64,000 nt of DNA, from NCBI RefSeq assembly GCF_021025955.1, contig NZ_JAJNCL010000002.1, positions 299,626-363,625 of the forward strand. Reading direction: 5' to 3'. Made by a program: the position numbers and the translations under genes. The notes below the pieces were generated by a model. It saw only the letters and a program-made list of their open reading frames with translations, had not been told where the DNA came from and made no database searches. Numbering within the stretch: position 1 is the stretch's first letter; the number at the start of each line of letters is the position of its first letter. Shown here piece after piece: positions 1-11,574 of this stretch. Origin of the DNA: Rhodococcus qingshengii (GTDB lineage: Bacteria > Actinomycetota > Actinomycetes > Mycobacteriales > Mycobacteriaceae).

Positions 1-283
1 GATAGCCCTGCGTCCGCAACAACCGAGGCACGAGCAGTTGCGTCACGACCGTGGCCGCCATGAAGACACCGGTCACCGATCCGGCAAGCGCATCCGATCC
101 GCCGGATTGCGCAACCATCAACGGCACCACCGGCAACAGCAACGACCAGCCGCCGAAAGCCGCTGCCGCCATGATCAGGACACCGACCATGCCCGGAGTA
201 CGAAGCAACCCCGGCCCCGCCTCTTTCCCCGTCACAGACGCAGTAACTCTTCGCGTCACAGACGCAGTATTTTTTCGCGTCAC
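1..283 (-). CDS. MFS transporter, N-terminal part (cut by window edge)
   Basis: Partial gene; 94 codons are visible and the rest lies beyond position 1. After a polar N-terminus the frame has two hydrophobic stretches (for example GVLIMAAAAFGGWSLLLPVV) separated by a short loop, the usual start of a major facilitator transporter. The GTG start at 283 overlaps the stop of the upstream 49-aa gene (GTGA). Because of a 24-bp tandem repeat, two further in-frame GTG codons follow at 259 and 235, so the true start is uncertain by up to 16 residues. It is the last visible gene of the his operon. The substrate is unknown; family call inferred from hydrophobicity and sequence style. Confidence 0.7.
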   Translation of the reverse strand, partial: MTRKNTASVTRRVTASVTGKEAGPGLLRTPGMVGVLIMAAAAFGGWSLLLPVVPLMVAQSGGSDALAGSVTGVFMAATVVTQLLVPRLLRTQGY

Positions 284-292
284 AGACGCAGT
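231..292. repeat. 24-bp tandem repeat at MFS start codon (2.6 copies)
   Basis: The 14-mer gtcacagacgcagt recurs at 231, 255 and 279, giving an exact 24-bp period. On the minus strand each copy carries GTGACG, so the repeat triplicates the start codon of the MFS gene in frame (8 residues per unit), and its last copy also contains the TGA stop of the preceding small gene. Confidence 0.9.
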
Positions 293-425
293 GCGCCCGC
301 TACCGCCGCCAGAACCGCCATCGCGAGGAGGATTCCCGACGCCAGCTTGTTGACCTTGAACATCGAGTAGGCGCCGCCCACAGCAATTCCCGCACCGATG
401 AACAGCAGATAGGTGAAAAGGACGC

Positions 426-429
<4 letters not shown>
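280..429 (-). CDS. small hydrophobic membrane protein (49 aa)
   Basis: A 49-codon frame that starts with GTG at 429, overlapping the hisB stop (GTGA), and ends in a TGA that overlaps the GTG of the next gene. The translation has two hydrophobic segments (about residues 3-20 and 30-47) around the short loop FKVNKLASG, so a two-helix inner-membrane protein is expected. The overlaps on both sides argue for translation as part of the his operon. No function is recognised. Confidence 0.75.
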
Positions 430-3528
<3,099 letters not shown>

Positions 3529-3680
3529 GAGAGTTCCTCTCGTACGCAAACGGGGTGCCTGTGAAAGCGGCAGCAAACCGGTCCGGCATTGCAGGCCTGA
3601 ACAACGCGCCTGAAATACAGAACTGATGTCAATTATCCAGGATAGGCGCACCCCATTTTTCACCGGTCCACCTGCGACGC

Positions 3681-4049
3681 TCACTGCAGGTCCGGCGCCC
3701 GCCGCCCGGCAAGTTCGATCAGCTCGTCCCTTCGAGGTGTTGCCACCGAGATTTCACGGCCGTCATGCAGACGAAAGCGGACCCCGTGGCCGGGAGACGC
3801 GAGGATTACCCGCATACCGGGGCCGTTCATCCGAAAACCGATCCCGGAGCCCATCCCGATATGGACTGCAGTTGCCGACACAACTTCGTCCCACCGAAAT
3901 ACCTGACGCAACCCCGGAGACAGCGCGATCATCACCCGTTCGGAGTCTGTGGTGATGATCACGCGCACCTTCCACATGTACGCAGCCAAACCGAAGCAGA
4001 AGGTCGCCGACAACCCCACCCCGAGGAACGACACCGGGAACACGACCAT
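3681..4049 (-). CDS. conserved membrane protein with PH-like domain, function unknown
   Basis: 122 aa. An N-terminal hydrophobic segment ([21 protein letters not shown]) suggests one membrane anchor, possibly a hairpin. The rest is a beta-rich soluble part with alternating hydrophobic residues ([41 protein letters not shown]) that resembles the PH-like fold of small actinobacterial membrane proteins. It lies upstream of hisD in the same direction, 152 bases apart, and is divergent from the emb gene. GGGAG stands 7 bases before the ATG. Function is not known. Confidence 0.75.
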   Translation of the reverse strand: MVVFPVSFLGVGLSATFCFGLAAYMWKVRVIITTDSERVMIALSPGLRQVFRWDEVVSATAVHIGMGSGIGFRMNGPGMRVILASPGHGVRFRLHDGREISVATPRRDELIELAGRRAPDLQ

Positions 4050-4090
4050 CCCATTACTCCCGCTTTTATAACAAATACGTCACGCACAGA

Positions 4091-4096
4091 TAGGGT
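4091..4096 (+). promoter_or_regulatory. possible -10 element for a leaderless emb transcript
   Basis: TAGGGT ends 8 bases before the GTG at 4105, and no Shine-Dalgarno sequence precedes that GTG. This spacing suits a leaderless mRNA, which actinobacteria often make. No good -35 hexamer is seen, so this remains a guess. Confidence 0.3.
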
Positions 4097-4104
4097 CCAA
4101 AGTC

Positions 4105-7100
4105 GTGACAGACAGTGACGTGGCCACGACCGCACCTCCGGCCTTGCCGACCCCCGAGCGATCCAGCGGACCGAACCGAGCACGGATCGTTGCGATTGTC
4201 GCATCGATCCTCGGCATAGTTTTGTGCGGATCGGTGCCGTTCCTGCCGATCGAACAGGACACGGCCGCCGTCAACTGGCCGCAGGCCGGGTCGACGACAA
4301 GCGTCGAGGCGCCATTGGTCTCGTACACACCGTTGCGCATGGAGGCATCGATTCCGTGCGCGTCGATCAGTGAGTTGGCCGCCACCGGCGGAACGCTCGT
4401 CTCGACTGCTCCCCCGGGTGCCGCCGATGCGCGCCGCTACGGATTTGTTGCCACTGTCTCCCCCGAATCCTCCGACGCTCCCGCCCGGGTGGACGTTGTC
4501 CTGCGCGATCGAGTGTTGCTCTCGACACCCGTCGCTGATCTGCCGACTGGATGCGCACTCACGCTCGCCGCCGAGCCGACCCGAACCACCTTCAGTGCCA
4601 CCGGTTCCGAACCGCGCGTCATCGAGGGCGACAGCCGGCCACAGGTAGTCGGCGTCTTCAGCGACCTCGATTCGGCGGCAGCCGGTTTGAACGTCTCGAT
4701 CGAGGCGGACTCTCGCTTCACGTCGAGCCCGTCGGTGATCAAGACTCTCGCCATGATTCTCGGGGCACTCACGGCTGTCGTGTCCCTCTTCGCGCTGCAT
4801 CGCCTCGACAACCGCGACGGCCGGGGCACACGCAAATTTCTGCCCGCCCGATGGTGGAAGTTCACCGTCCTCGACGGCGTCGTCGTCGGAACGCTGGTGC
4901 TGTGGCACTTCATCGGCGCTACCACCACCGACGACGGCTACCAGTTCACGATGGCAAGAGCCTCCGAGCAATCGGGCTACATGTCCAACTACTTCCGGTG
5001 GTTCGCGGTCCCCGAAACCCCGTTCGGAACGCCGTATTACAACATCCTCGGACTCCTGGCCCACGTCAGCACCGCAAGCCCCTGGGTCCGTCTGCCTGCT
5101 CTGTTGGCAGGCATCATCACCTGGCTCGTCATCAGCCGGGAGGTTGCGCCTCGGCTGGGCGCCGCCATTCGCGGAAATCGACTCGCCCTCTGGACCGGCG
5201 CGCTTGTCTTCCTCGCATTCTGGCTTCCGTTCAACAACGGACTGCGCCCCGAACCGATCGTTGCTCTCGGCGTCCTGCTGACCTGGTGCTCGATCGAACG
5301 CGCCGTCGCGACGAGACGACTTCTGCCGGTCGCAGTCGCGATCCTGATCGCCGGATTCACCTTGACTGCCGGCCCTTCCGGCCTCATCTGCTTTGCCGCA
5401 CTCATCGCCGGAATACGCCCGATCATGCGCATCATCATCGAACGTGCGCGCACCACCGGTTACGTCGCGGCTGTCGGGCCACTGCTAGCTGCCGGATTGT
5501 CGATTCTCATCCCCGCGTTCGGCGATCAGAGTCTGGCCGCCGTCATCGAGATGCAACGCGTCCACTCGATCTCACCGAATCAGCCATGGTTCGACGAGTA
5601 CCTCCGCTATCAATACCTCTTCAACATCTCCGTCGACGGTTCCCTGACTCGCAGATTCGGTGTGTTCGTCATGGTTCTGTGCCTTGGCGTCTGCACCGCG
5701 ATGATGCTGCGCAAGGGCGGCCGGATTCCCGGTTTGGCCGCCGGCCCGTCACGCCGCGTCGTGGGGCTGACGATCGGCGCACTGCCACTGCTGATGTTCT
5801 CGCCGACCAAGTGGACGCACCACTTCGGAATCTTTGCCGGACTCACCGCCGTTCTGGCAATGATGACGGCCGTCGCCGTGGGAACGAAACTCCTGCGCTC
5901 GCCGCGCAATCGGGCCCTCTTCGCGGCGGCCGTCCTGTTCCTCCTCGCGGTGGCATTCACCGGCAGCAACAGCTACTACTACGTGTCCAGCTACAGCGTT
6001 CCATGGTGGGACAAGCCTGTGTCCATCAGCGGACTCGGCGCGAGCACCGTCCTCCTCGGGCTGACAGTGCTGATGCTCGGCGTCGCCGCGTGGTACTTCT
6101 TCCGTGAGCCGTACACCGCGGGGAAGGAACCGTCCGCGAAGCACGCTCGACTGCTTGCCATCTCGCCACTGACGGTTGCCGCAGGTGCCATGGTCCTCTT
6201 CGAGGTGCTGTCCATGGCCAAGGGCGCGGTCACCCAGTACCCGGCCTATTCGGTGGGCCGTGCAAACGTCGACGCCGTTCTCGGCCAACATTGCGGTCTC
6301 GCCAACGACGTTCTGCTCGAGACCGATCCGAACGCCTCGATGCTGACGCCCCTCTCGGGCAGCGTCGCCACAGGACTGTCCGCCGGTGGGGCTACGGGAT
6401 TCGATCCGAATGGCGTCGCCTCCGACCTTCGAGCAGACAAGGAAGCCACGGCTACCGGCGGCGCGAACACCGTCGACACCTCCGAGGACACCGCTGGCAA
6501 CTCGGCCGGAACCGGCGGTGGCGCCGGACAGACCGGAGTCAACGGCAGTTCGGTCGCGTTGCCGTTCGGTCTCGACCCGGCGACAACACCGGTCATGGGC
6601 AGTTACGGTCAACCGTCCCCCGGCACTCTGACCAGCGACTGGTACCAACTCCCCGACGTGGGTGAGAACGCAACCCGTGGCGACATCATCTCGATTGCGA
6701 CGGCTGGTCGTGTCCGATCCGTCGACAAGGACGGAATCGTCACTTACGGCCAGAACGTCGAGGTCGAGTACGGCACAGCGCGCGGCGTCGACGACGCGGA
6801 AGCAGACGATGTGGAAACACTCGGAAAGATCACACCCCTCGACATCGGGCCGGCACCGTCCTGGCGGAACCTGCGTGTGCCGCTGGATCAGATTCCCGTC
6901 GAAGCCAACAGCATTCGACTTGTCGTCAGCGACTACGACAGCAAGGCCGACCAATGGGTGGCCGTTACCCCGCCACGCGTTCCGAAGACCCAGAAGCTCA
7001 ACGACGTCGTCGGCTCGCAGGCGCCCGTCATGCTGGATTGGGCTGTCGGCCTGGCATTCCCGTGCCAACGCCCCTTCGATCACAGGGTCGGAATCGCCGA

Positions 7101-7374
7101 GGTCCCCGAGTACCGGATCCTTCCCGACCATTCCGGCGCGCTCGTGACCAGCGCCTGGCAGGACCACTACGGCGGCGGACCGTTGGGGTGGATCGATCTG
7201 CTGCTCAGCGCTCAGACCATTCCGTCGTACCTCGACAACGACTGGGCTCGCGACTGGGGTTCGATCGAGAAGTACACACCGATCGATCCGGGCGCAGTGC
7301 CCGCCCAGGTCGACGAAACACGAGTACAGCGTTCCGGAACGTGGACCCCTGGTCCGATGACCATGGTGTTCTGA
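4105..7374 (+). CDS. Emb-family arabinosyltransferase (GT53)
   Basis: 1089-aa polytopic cell-wall enzyme that transfers arabinose from decaprenyl-phosphoryl-arabinose to arabinogalactan or lipoarabinomannan. It has an N-terminal helix (about 27-46), an extracytoplasmic domain (about 50-210), then many helices, and a C-terminal soluble carbohydrate-binding part (about 720-1089). The signature DDGYQFTMARASEQSGYMSN begins at D276; by eye D276 corresponds to the catalytic Asp of mycobacterial EmbB and M283 to its ethambutol-resistance residue M306. It stands alone, without embCAB or aft neighbours, so it is probably an extra paralogue. Which Emb type it is cannot be decided here. Confidence 0.92.
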   Translation: MTDSDVATTAPPALPTPERSSGPNRARIVAIVASILGIVLCGSVPFLPIEQDTAAVNWPQAGSTTSVEAPLVSYTPLRMEASIPCASISELAATGGTLVSTAPPGAADARRYGFVATVSPESSDAPARVDVVLRDRVLLSTPVADLPTGCALTLAAEPTRTTFSATGSEPRVIEGDSRPQVVGVFSDLDSAAAGLNVSIEADSRFTSSPSVIKTLAMILGALTAVVSLFALHRLDNRDGRGTRKFLPARWWKFTVLDGVVVGTLVLWHFIGATTTDDGYQFTMARASEQSGYMSNYFRWFAVPETPFGTPYYNILGLLAHVSTASPWVRLPALLAGIITWLVISREVAPRLGAAIRGNRLALWTGALVFLAFWLPFNNGLRPEPIVALGVLLTWCSIERAVATRRLLPVAVAILIAGFTLTAGPSGLICFAALIAGIRPIMRIIIERARTTGYVAAVGPLLAAGLSILIPAFGDQSLAAVIEMQRVHSISPNQPWFDEYLRYQYLFNISVDGSLTRRFGVFVMVLCLGVCTAMMLRKGGRIPGLAAGPSRRVVGLTIGALPLLMFSPTKWTHHFGIFAGLTAVLAMMTAVAVGTKLLRSPRNRALFAAAVLFLLAVAFTGSNSYYYVSSYSVPWWDKPVSISGLGASTVLLGLTVLMLGVAAWYFFREPYTAGKEPSAKHARLLAISPLTVAAGAMVLFEVLSMAKGAVTQYPAYSVGRANVDAVLGQHCGLANDVLLETDPNASMLTPLSGSVATGLSAGGATGFDPNGVASDLRADKEATATGGANTVDTSEDTAGNSAGTGGGAGQTGVNGSSVALPFGLDPATTPVMGSYGQPSPGTLTSDWYQLPDVGENATRGDIISIATAGRVRSVDKDGIVTYGQNVEVEYGTARGVDDAEADDVETLGKITPLDIGPAPSWRNLRVPLDQIPVEANSIRLVVSDYDSKADQWVAVTPPRVPKTQKLNDVVGSQAPVMLDWAVGLAFPCQRPFDHRVGIAEVPEYRILPDHSGALVTSAWQDHYGGGPLGWIDLLLSAQTIPSYLDNDWARDWGSIEKYTPIDPGAVPAQVDETRVQRSGTWTPGPMTMVF

Positions 7375-7410
7375 GTGGAAGGTTCTGAGCGGGAAGGTTC
7401 TGAGTGACGA
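7366..7410. repeat. 15-bp tandem repeat at the emb stop codon (3 copies)
   Basis: Imperfect copies of ggttctgagcgggaa at 7366-7380, 7381-7395 and 7396-7410. The first copy contains the TGA stop of the arabinosyltransferase gene, so the stop codon is triplicated in the same frame. Confidence 0.85.
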
Positions 7411-7478
7411 GGTCCAGTCGTGGGCGGATCGGACGAAACGCCTGCGACTGGACACTTGTATGACTTAGTCTCCCAGGC

Positions 7479-8768
7479 ATGGGAGCCCTGTCACGGTCTA
7501 TCGCGCCTGCGCTGATGGCACTGACGTGCCTGGTCGGGGCGCTTGCCCTTCCCACGCACGCATCGGCTGAGGTACCGGACCATTTCCTCTGGGGCGTTGC
7601 CACCTCCGGATTCCAATCGGAAGGATCGTCACCGGACAGCAACTGGTCGCGATACTCCGACTCCGGACGAACCCACGACAAAATCGGTGACTCGGTCGAC
7701 TTCCGCCATCGCTACGCCGAGGACATCGATCGGGCGGCCGATCTGGGATCGAAGGTTTTCCGATTCGGCGTCGAGTGGGCGCGAGTTCAGCCCACCCCAG
7801 GAAACTGGAACGAGACCGAATTCGCGTACTACGACGACGTGGTGGCGCACATCCGCGCGCGGGGCATGACTCCGATGATCACGCTCGATCACTGGGTGTA
7901 TCCGGGATGGGTTGTCGATCAAGGCGGATGGGCAAATCCGAAGACGGAAGCCGATTGGCTGGTCAACGCAGAGAAGGTAGTCGAGCGGTACTCCGGAATC
8001 GGGGCGCTGTGGATCACGATCAACGAGCCGACTGTGTATGTTCAGCGCGAATTGACCTTTGGCGGAATCGCACTCACCCAGGCACCGTCGATGTTCGACT
8101 CATTGGTCCGAGTCCACCGGGCGATCTACGACCGCATCCATGTTCTCGATCCCGGTGCCCGTGTGAGCAGTAATTTCTCCTTCATTCCCGGTGTGTCCGA
8201 GGCCATCGATTCGGTGTTCACGGATCGAGTGCGCGACAAGCTCGACTTTCTCGGGATCGACTACTACTACGGTGTGGCCCTCGACAATCCGACTGCCGCG
8301 TACGCCGCACTCGACGAGTTCTACAACGTCACACCACAACCCGAAGGCCTGTACGACGCATTGATGCGTTACTCGGGCAAGTATCCCGAACTCCCCCTCT
8401 ACATCGTCGAGAACGGCATGCCCACCGACAACGGAGCGCCGCGCGCCGACGGATACACACGCTCGAATCACCTACGAGATCACATCTATTGGATGGAACG
8501 CGCCCGAGAAGACGGCGCCGACGTGATCGGCTACAACTACTGGTCCATCACCGACAACTACGAATGGGGTTCGTACCGGCCTCGATTCGGCCTCTACAGC
8601 GTAGATGTTCTCGGTGATCCCACCGCGACCCGTATCCCGACCGACGGAGTCGACACCTACCGCCGGATCATTCGCGACAACGGCGTCGGCGCCGACTACG
8701 TGCCCGTCATGGCCCCGGCTTTCTGCTCGCTCGTCGACCCTCCACGCAGCTGCACGGCTACTCGATGA
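7479..8768 (+). CDS. secreted glycoside hydrolase family 1 protein (beta-glucosidase-like)
   Basis: 429 aa. A signal peptide covers about residues 1-30 (hydrophobic core LMALTCLVGALAL, cleavage after ASA). The mature part is a GH1 TIM barrel: FLWGVATSGFQSEG at its start, acid/base glutamate E183 in TINEP and nucleophile E311 in YIVENGMP. Retaining beta-glycosidase action on beta-glucosides or related glycosides outside the cell is expected. Most GH1 enzymes are cytoplasmic, so the export signal is notable. Its position after the Emb gene hints at envelope glycan turnover, which is inference only. Confidence 0.9.
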   Translation: MGALSRSIAPALMALTCLVGALALPTHASAEVPDHFLWGVATSGFQSEGSSPDSNWSRYSDSGRTHDKIGDSVDFRHRYAEDIDRAADLGSKVFRFGVEWARVQPTPGNWNETEFAYYDDVVAHIRARGMTPMITLDHWVYPGWVVDQGGWANPKTEADWLVNAEKVVERYSGIGALWITINEPTVYVQRELTFGGIALTQAPSMFDSLVRVHRAIYDRIHVLDPGARVSSNFSFIPGVSEAIDSVFTDRVRDKLDFLGIDYYYGVALDNPTAAYAALDEFYNVTPQPEGLYDALMRYSGKYPELPLYIVENGMPTDNGAPRADGYTRSNHLRDHIYWMERAREDGADVIGYNYWSITDNYEWGSYRPRFGLYSVDVLGDPTATRIPTDGVDTYRRIIRDNGVGADYVPVMAPAFCSLVDPPRSCTATR

Positions 8769-8814
8769 CAGCCGTTTTCCGAATTTCCACCACTCCTCGT
8801 CGTTAGGATGCCCC

Positions 8815-9264
8815 ATGCGAACACTGCAAAAGATCGCCGGAACTGCTGCTGCCACTGCTGCCCTGATCCTGGCTGCGGGAGGCGCTGCGACGGCAGCCCC
8901 CAACCCCGCCGATTCACCCCGTGAGGCGCAGGCACGTGCCTACATCGACGCCCTCGTCTCCCATGACGTCTCCGATGTTCATTTCGCCCCGGACGCCACG
9001 CGCGTCGAAGCCGGAATCAAGACCGGGTTCTCCGGACCGCAGATGACCGCCGACCTCGAAAACGGCATCCAATACCGCGTCATCCAGGGCATACGCGACC
9101 TCGAGATGTCGGAAGCCGGGGACCTCGTCTCGACCACCTACCTGCTGGACGCGGGAATCGGTGGCACTCGCCTCATGACCGTAGAGATTCGTGAAACCTT
9201 CGAAGTCCGTGACGGACTCATCCACGACGTCGTCGCCGACATCATCCCAGTGTCGGTGTCGTAA
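8815..9264 (+). CDS. secreted small protein with SnoaL/NTF2-like look
   Basis: 149 aa. It starts with a clear signal peptide (TAAATAALILAAGGAATAAP, cleavage about residue 28). The mature part begins REAQARAYIDALVSHDVSDV and ends with beta-rich segments (LMTVEIRETFEVRDGLIHDV), the pattern of an NTF2/SnoaL-like alpha+beta cone. The start at 8815 is chosen because AGGA precedes it and the signal peptide begins there. The 3' end overlaps the convergent AraC gene by 23 bases. No catalytic function can be assigned. Confidence 0.75.
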   Translation: MRTLQKIAGTAAATAALILAAGGAATAAPNPADSPREAQARAYIDALVSHDVSDVHFAPDATRVEAGIKTGFSGPQMTADLENGIQYRVIQGIRDLEMSEAGDLVSTTYLLDAGIGGTRLMTVEIRETFEVRDGLIHDVVADIIPVSVS

Positions 9265-10135
9265 GGCGCGCCCGATGGCTACTGGGCGGTGCACCCGAGA
9301 CCCGGGTGCACATCGCCGCGAAGGCAGCGGGCGTCGAGTATCCGAGTTCAGACGCAACGGACGTCACACTGGCACCGGCGGAGAGTTTCGGAAGCGCATG
9401 AAGAATGCAGGCACGCTGCATCCACGACGACGCGCTCATCCCAGTTTCCGATATCAGCAAGCGGTGCAGCGTTCGTTCGCTGATGTGGAGTCGCCCGGCC
9501 CACCGCGCGGGCGAGTCGTGAATCGACGGGCCTGCGAGATACCGCGTGCACAACGCCCGCAATCCCGGGTGCCGAGGCAGCGGAAGTTCCACAGGTAGAG
9601 GTGCAAGATCGCGAAGTTCGTGGAGGATCAATTGAACTACTGCGGCCTCACGTCCGTGGGCAGAGAAGTCGTCCTCCACCTTCAGCTCGACATCCAGGTC
9701 GACCGCAGCGACAAGTAGCTCACGTAGGAGCGGCGAGACCGCGACGACCCGGCACCTGACCGGAAACCAGGGAACTGCGGACGGTTCGATGTAGAGGCTT
9801 CGTGTGCTGACGCCGTCCATCGTCACCGCATGAGCGACACCGGCGGGAATCATGACCGCATTGGACGGCAGAACCGTCCACTCACCGTCTTCGGTTTCGA
9901 CGTTCATCGCACCGTTCACAGCGAAGAGGAACTGGGCTCGTCGATGATCGTGTGCTGCCAGGGCGTGACCGGGTGGGTAGTCGGTTCCGATGGCGAGAAC
10001 ACTGCGAGGTGAGTGATCGACGTCCTTGATCGGAATGTTGCGCACCGGAAAGAATTTACCGAGTCGGTGTCCGATTGACAATGGAATCTGGCGAACCTTC
10101 GAATGTGAGCCAGGAGGGAAATCGCTACCGTTCAT
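9242..10135 (-). CDS. AraC-family transcriptional regulator with cupin sensor domain
   Basis: 297 aa from the ATG at 10135. The N-terminal half (about 30-130) is a cupin sensor with AAHDHRRAQFLFAV and VLPSNAVMIPAGVAHAV; the C-terminal half holds two helix-turn-helix units (ARWAGRLHISERTLHRLLISETG; ASVTSVASELGYSTPAAFAAMC). Regulators of this type often sit divergent to the transporter gene they control, and here the TauE gene starts only 3 bases away, so control of that exporter is likely. The frame is open further upstream, so a longer start inside the TauE gene cannot be excluded. Confidence 0.88.
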   Translation of the reverse strand: MNGSDFPPGSHSKVRQIPLSIGHRLGKFFPVRNIPIKDVDHSPRSVLAIGTDYPPGHALAAHDHRRAQFLFAVNGAMNVETEDGEWTVLPSNAVMIPAGVAHAVTMDGVSTRSLYIEPSAVPWFPVRCRVVAVSPLLRELLVAAVDLDVELKVEDDFSAHGREAAVVQLILHELRDLAPLPVELPLPRHPGLRALCTRYLAGPSIHDSPARWAGRLHISERTLHRLLISETGMSASSWMQRACILHALPKLSAGASVTSVASELGYSTPAAFAAMCTRVSGAPPSSHRARLTTPTLG

Positions 10136-10138
10136 CAC

Positions 10139-10942
10139 GTGCTTCACTACGCCCTCATCCTGCTCGCTTTCGGCGCTTTGACCGGAGTCACCACTGTTCT
10201 GTTCGGATTCGGTGGCGGGTTCGTCACCGTCCCAGTCGTTTACGCCGCTTCCGCACTTCGGCCAGACGCCGCCGATCCGATGCACGTCGCCGTCGCGTCC
10301 TCGGTTGCAGTGATGGTGGTCAATTCACTCAGTGCCACAGTGGCATTCAGGAAATCAGGACGACTTCGGACGGAGTACATCCGACCTCTGATCGGACCCG
10401 TCGCGGTCGGAGCAGCGCTCGGAGCGGTCGCGGCAGGCCACGTCGACGACGGCATCGTCCGGATCCTGTTTGTCCTCTACCTCGTCGTGACGATCCTCGA
10501 CAGCCTTCTGCGACAAGGGTTTCTGACTCCACCTGAACCTCGCGAACATCTTGACCGTCACGGCGTCCGCGCTATCGGGATAGGCATCGGTGCCGTCGCA
10601 AGTTTCCTCGGAGTCGGCGGGAGCGTCATGACGGTGCCGATGATGCGACGCGGCGGAGTTCCGATGGCCGATGCCGCCGCGAGCGCCAACCCGTTGAGCC
10701 TGCCTGTCGCCGTCGTCGCGACTGCGGTGTACGCGGCGGCATCCGGACACATCTCTGCTTCGGATCTGTCGGCGGGCAGAGTCGGCGCTGTCGACCTTCT
10801 GGCCGTCTGCGCGCTTCTCGCCGGCTCTCTGCCTGCGATTGTGCTGAGCCGGCGACTAGTCGGTGCTATTCCAGACCGCGTCCATGCCGGCGCCTACATC
10901 GCTCTACTCTGCGTCGTCACGGCAGTGATGATCGCGGCCTAG
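10139..10942 (+). CDS. TauE/SafE-family membrane transporter (sulfite/organosulfonate exporter-like)
   Basis: 267 aa, with about eight hydrophobic segments and the family pattern GFGGGFVTVPVVY near the N-terminus repeated as FLGVGGSVMTVPMM in the second half, the internal duplication typical of TauE/SafE proteins. Such proteins export small anions such as sulfite or sulfoacetate; the substrate here is not known. The GTG start at 10139 is the only start I see before the first helix; an AGGAGGG lies 20 bases upstream, an unusually long spacing. It is divergent from the AraC regulator and converges on the RibD-like gene with a 4-base overlap. Confidence 0.88.
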   Translation: MLHYALILLAFGALTGVTTVLFGFGGGFVTVPVVYAASALRPDAADPMHVAVASSVAVMVVNSLSATVAFRKSGRLRTEYIRPLIGPVAVGAALGAVAAGHVDDGIVRILFVLYLVVTILDSLLRQGFLTPPEPREHLDRHGVRAIGIGIGAVASFLGVGGSVMTVPMMRRGGVPMADAAASANPLSLPVAVVATAVYAAASGHISASDLSAGRVGAVDLLAVCALLAGSLPAIVLSRRLVGAIPDRVHAGAYIALLCVVTAVMIAA

Positions 10943-11574
10943 CGAACGGCGTACCGCAGGTAGATCACGCCGCCGTCGAAGGTTTTCTCCTCGAGCAGTT
11001 GCAGATCAAGCCGCTCTTCCGGGAGAGCGCGTAATCCGCCACCGATATTGACCGGACACAGAAACAGTCTCACTTCATCGACCAAACCCGCCGCGAAAGC
11101 ACTAACCGCAACCGTCGGTCCACCGATCGAGATATCTTGTACCGCTCCGCTCTTGATCGAGCTGACGAAGTCTGCATCGAAGCGCGGGACGATCCTGGTG
11201 CGCGCAGTCGACACCTCGTTCAGCGTTGTGGAGTACACGATCTTGTCGATTCCACGCCAGATCCGAGCGAACTCGACGGTCGCCGCCTCGATTCCGGCAA
11301 ACTCGTCCGGAACCGAAGGTCCTCCTGGCACTGAATAGCCAGACACCGACGTGCCTCCGGGGTCCTCGTGTGGCGTCGTTTCGTGTGCCATCGTTTCCCA
11401 GGGAATCATCGTCTCGTACATCCGGCGCCCGAGCAGGTACGTGCCGACTCCCCTCTCGAGCTCGTTGACAAACGAATGGACCTGCGCGCCGGGAACAGCC
11501 CAGTCGAAGTTCCCGTCGCTGTCCGCTATGTACCCGTCGATCGAGCAGATCGCCGAGTAGATCAGCCTCACCAT
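10939..11574 (-). CDS. dihydrofolate reductase/RibD C-terminal-domain family protein
   Basis: 211 aa. The family features are YSAICSIDGYIAD at the start, TYLLGRRMYETM(IPWE) and the nucleotide-binding end ISIGGPTVAVSAFAAGLVDEVRLFL followed by GGGLRALP. Members are NADPH-dependent reductases related to RibD and DHFR; many stand-alone copies in actinobacteria have no known substrate. It overlaps the nitroreductase gene upstream by 7 bases, so the two form one transcription unit of presumed small-molecule reductases. Confidence 0.87.
   Translation of the reverse strand: MVRLIYSAICSIDGYIADSDGNFDWAVPGAQVHSFVNELERGVGTYLLGRRMYETMIPWETMAHETTPHEDPGGTSVSGYSVPGGPSVPDEFAGIEAATVEFARIWRGIDKIVYSTTLNEVSTARTRIVPRFDADFVSSIKSGAVQDISIGGPTVAVSAFAAGLVDEVRLFLCPVNIGGGLRALPEERLDLQLLEEKTFDGGVIYLRYAVR

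Noticed and set aside
3529-3684. Upstream extension of hisD by 52 codons
   Set aside because: Added residues are not family-like and a good ribosome binding site precedes the ATG at 3528.
5749-7455. Minus-strand open frame of 568 codons opposite the emb gene
   Set aside because: Antisense shadow; the plus-strand protein has the family signature and membrane helices.
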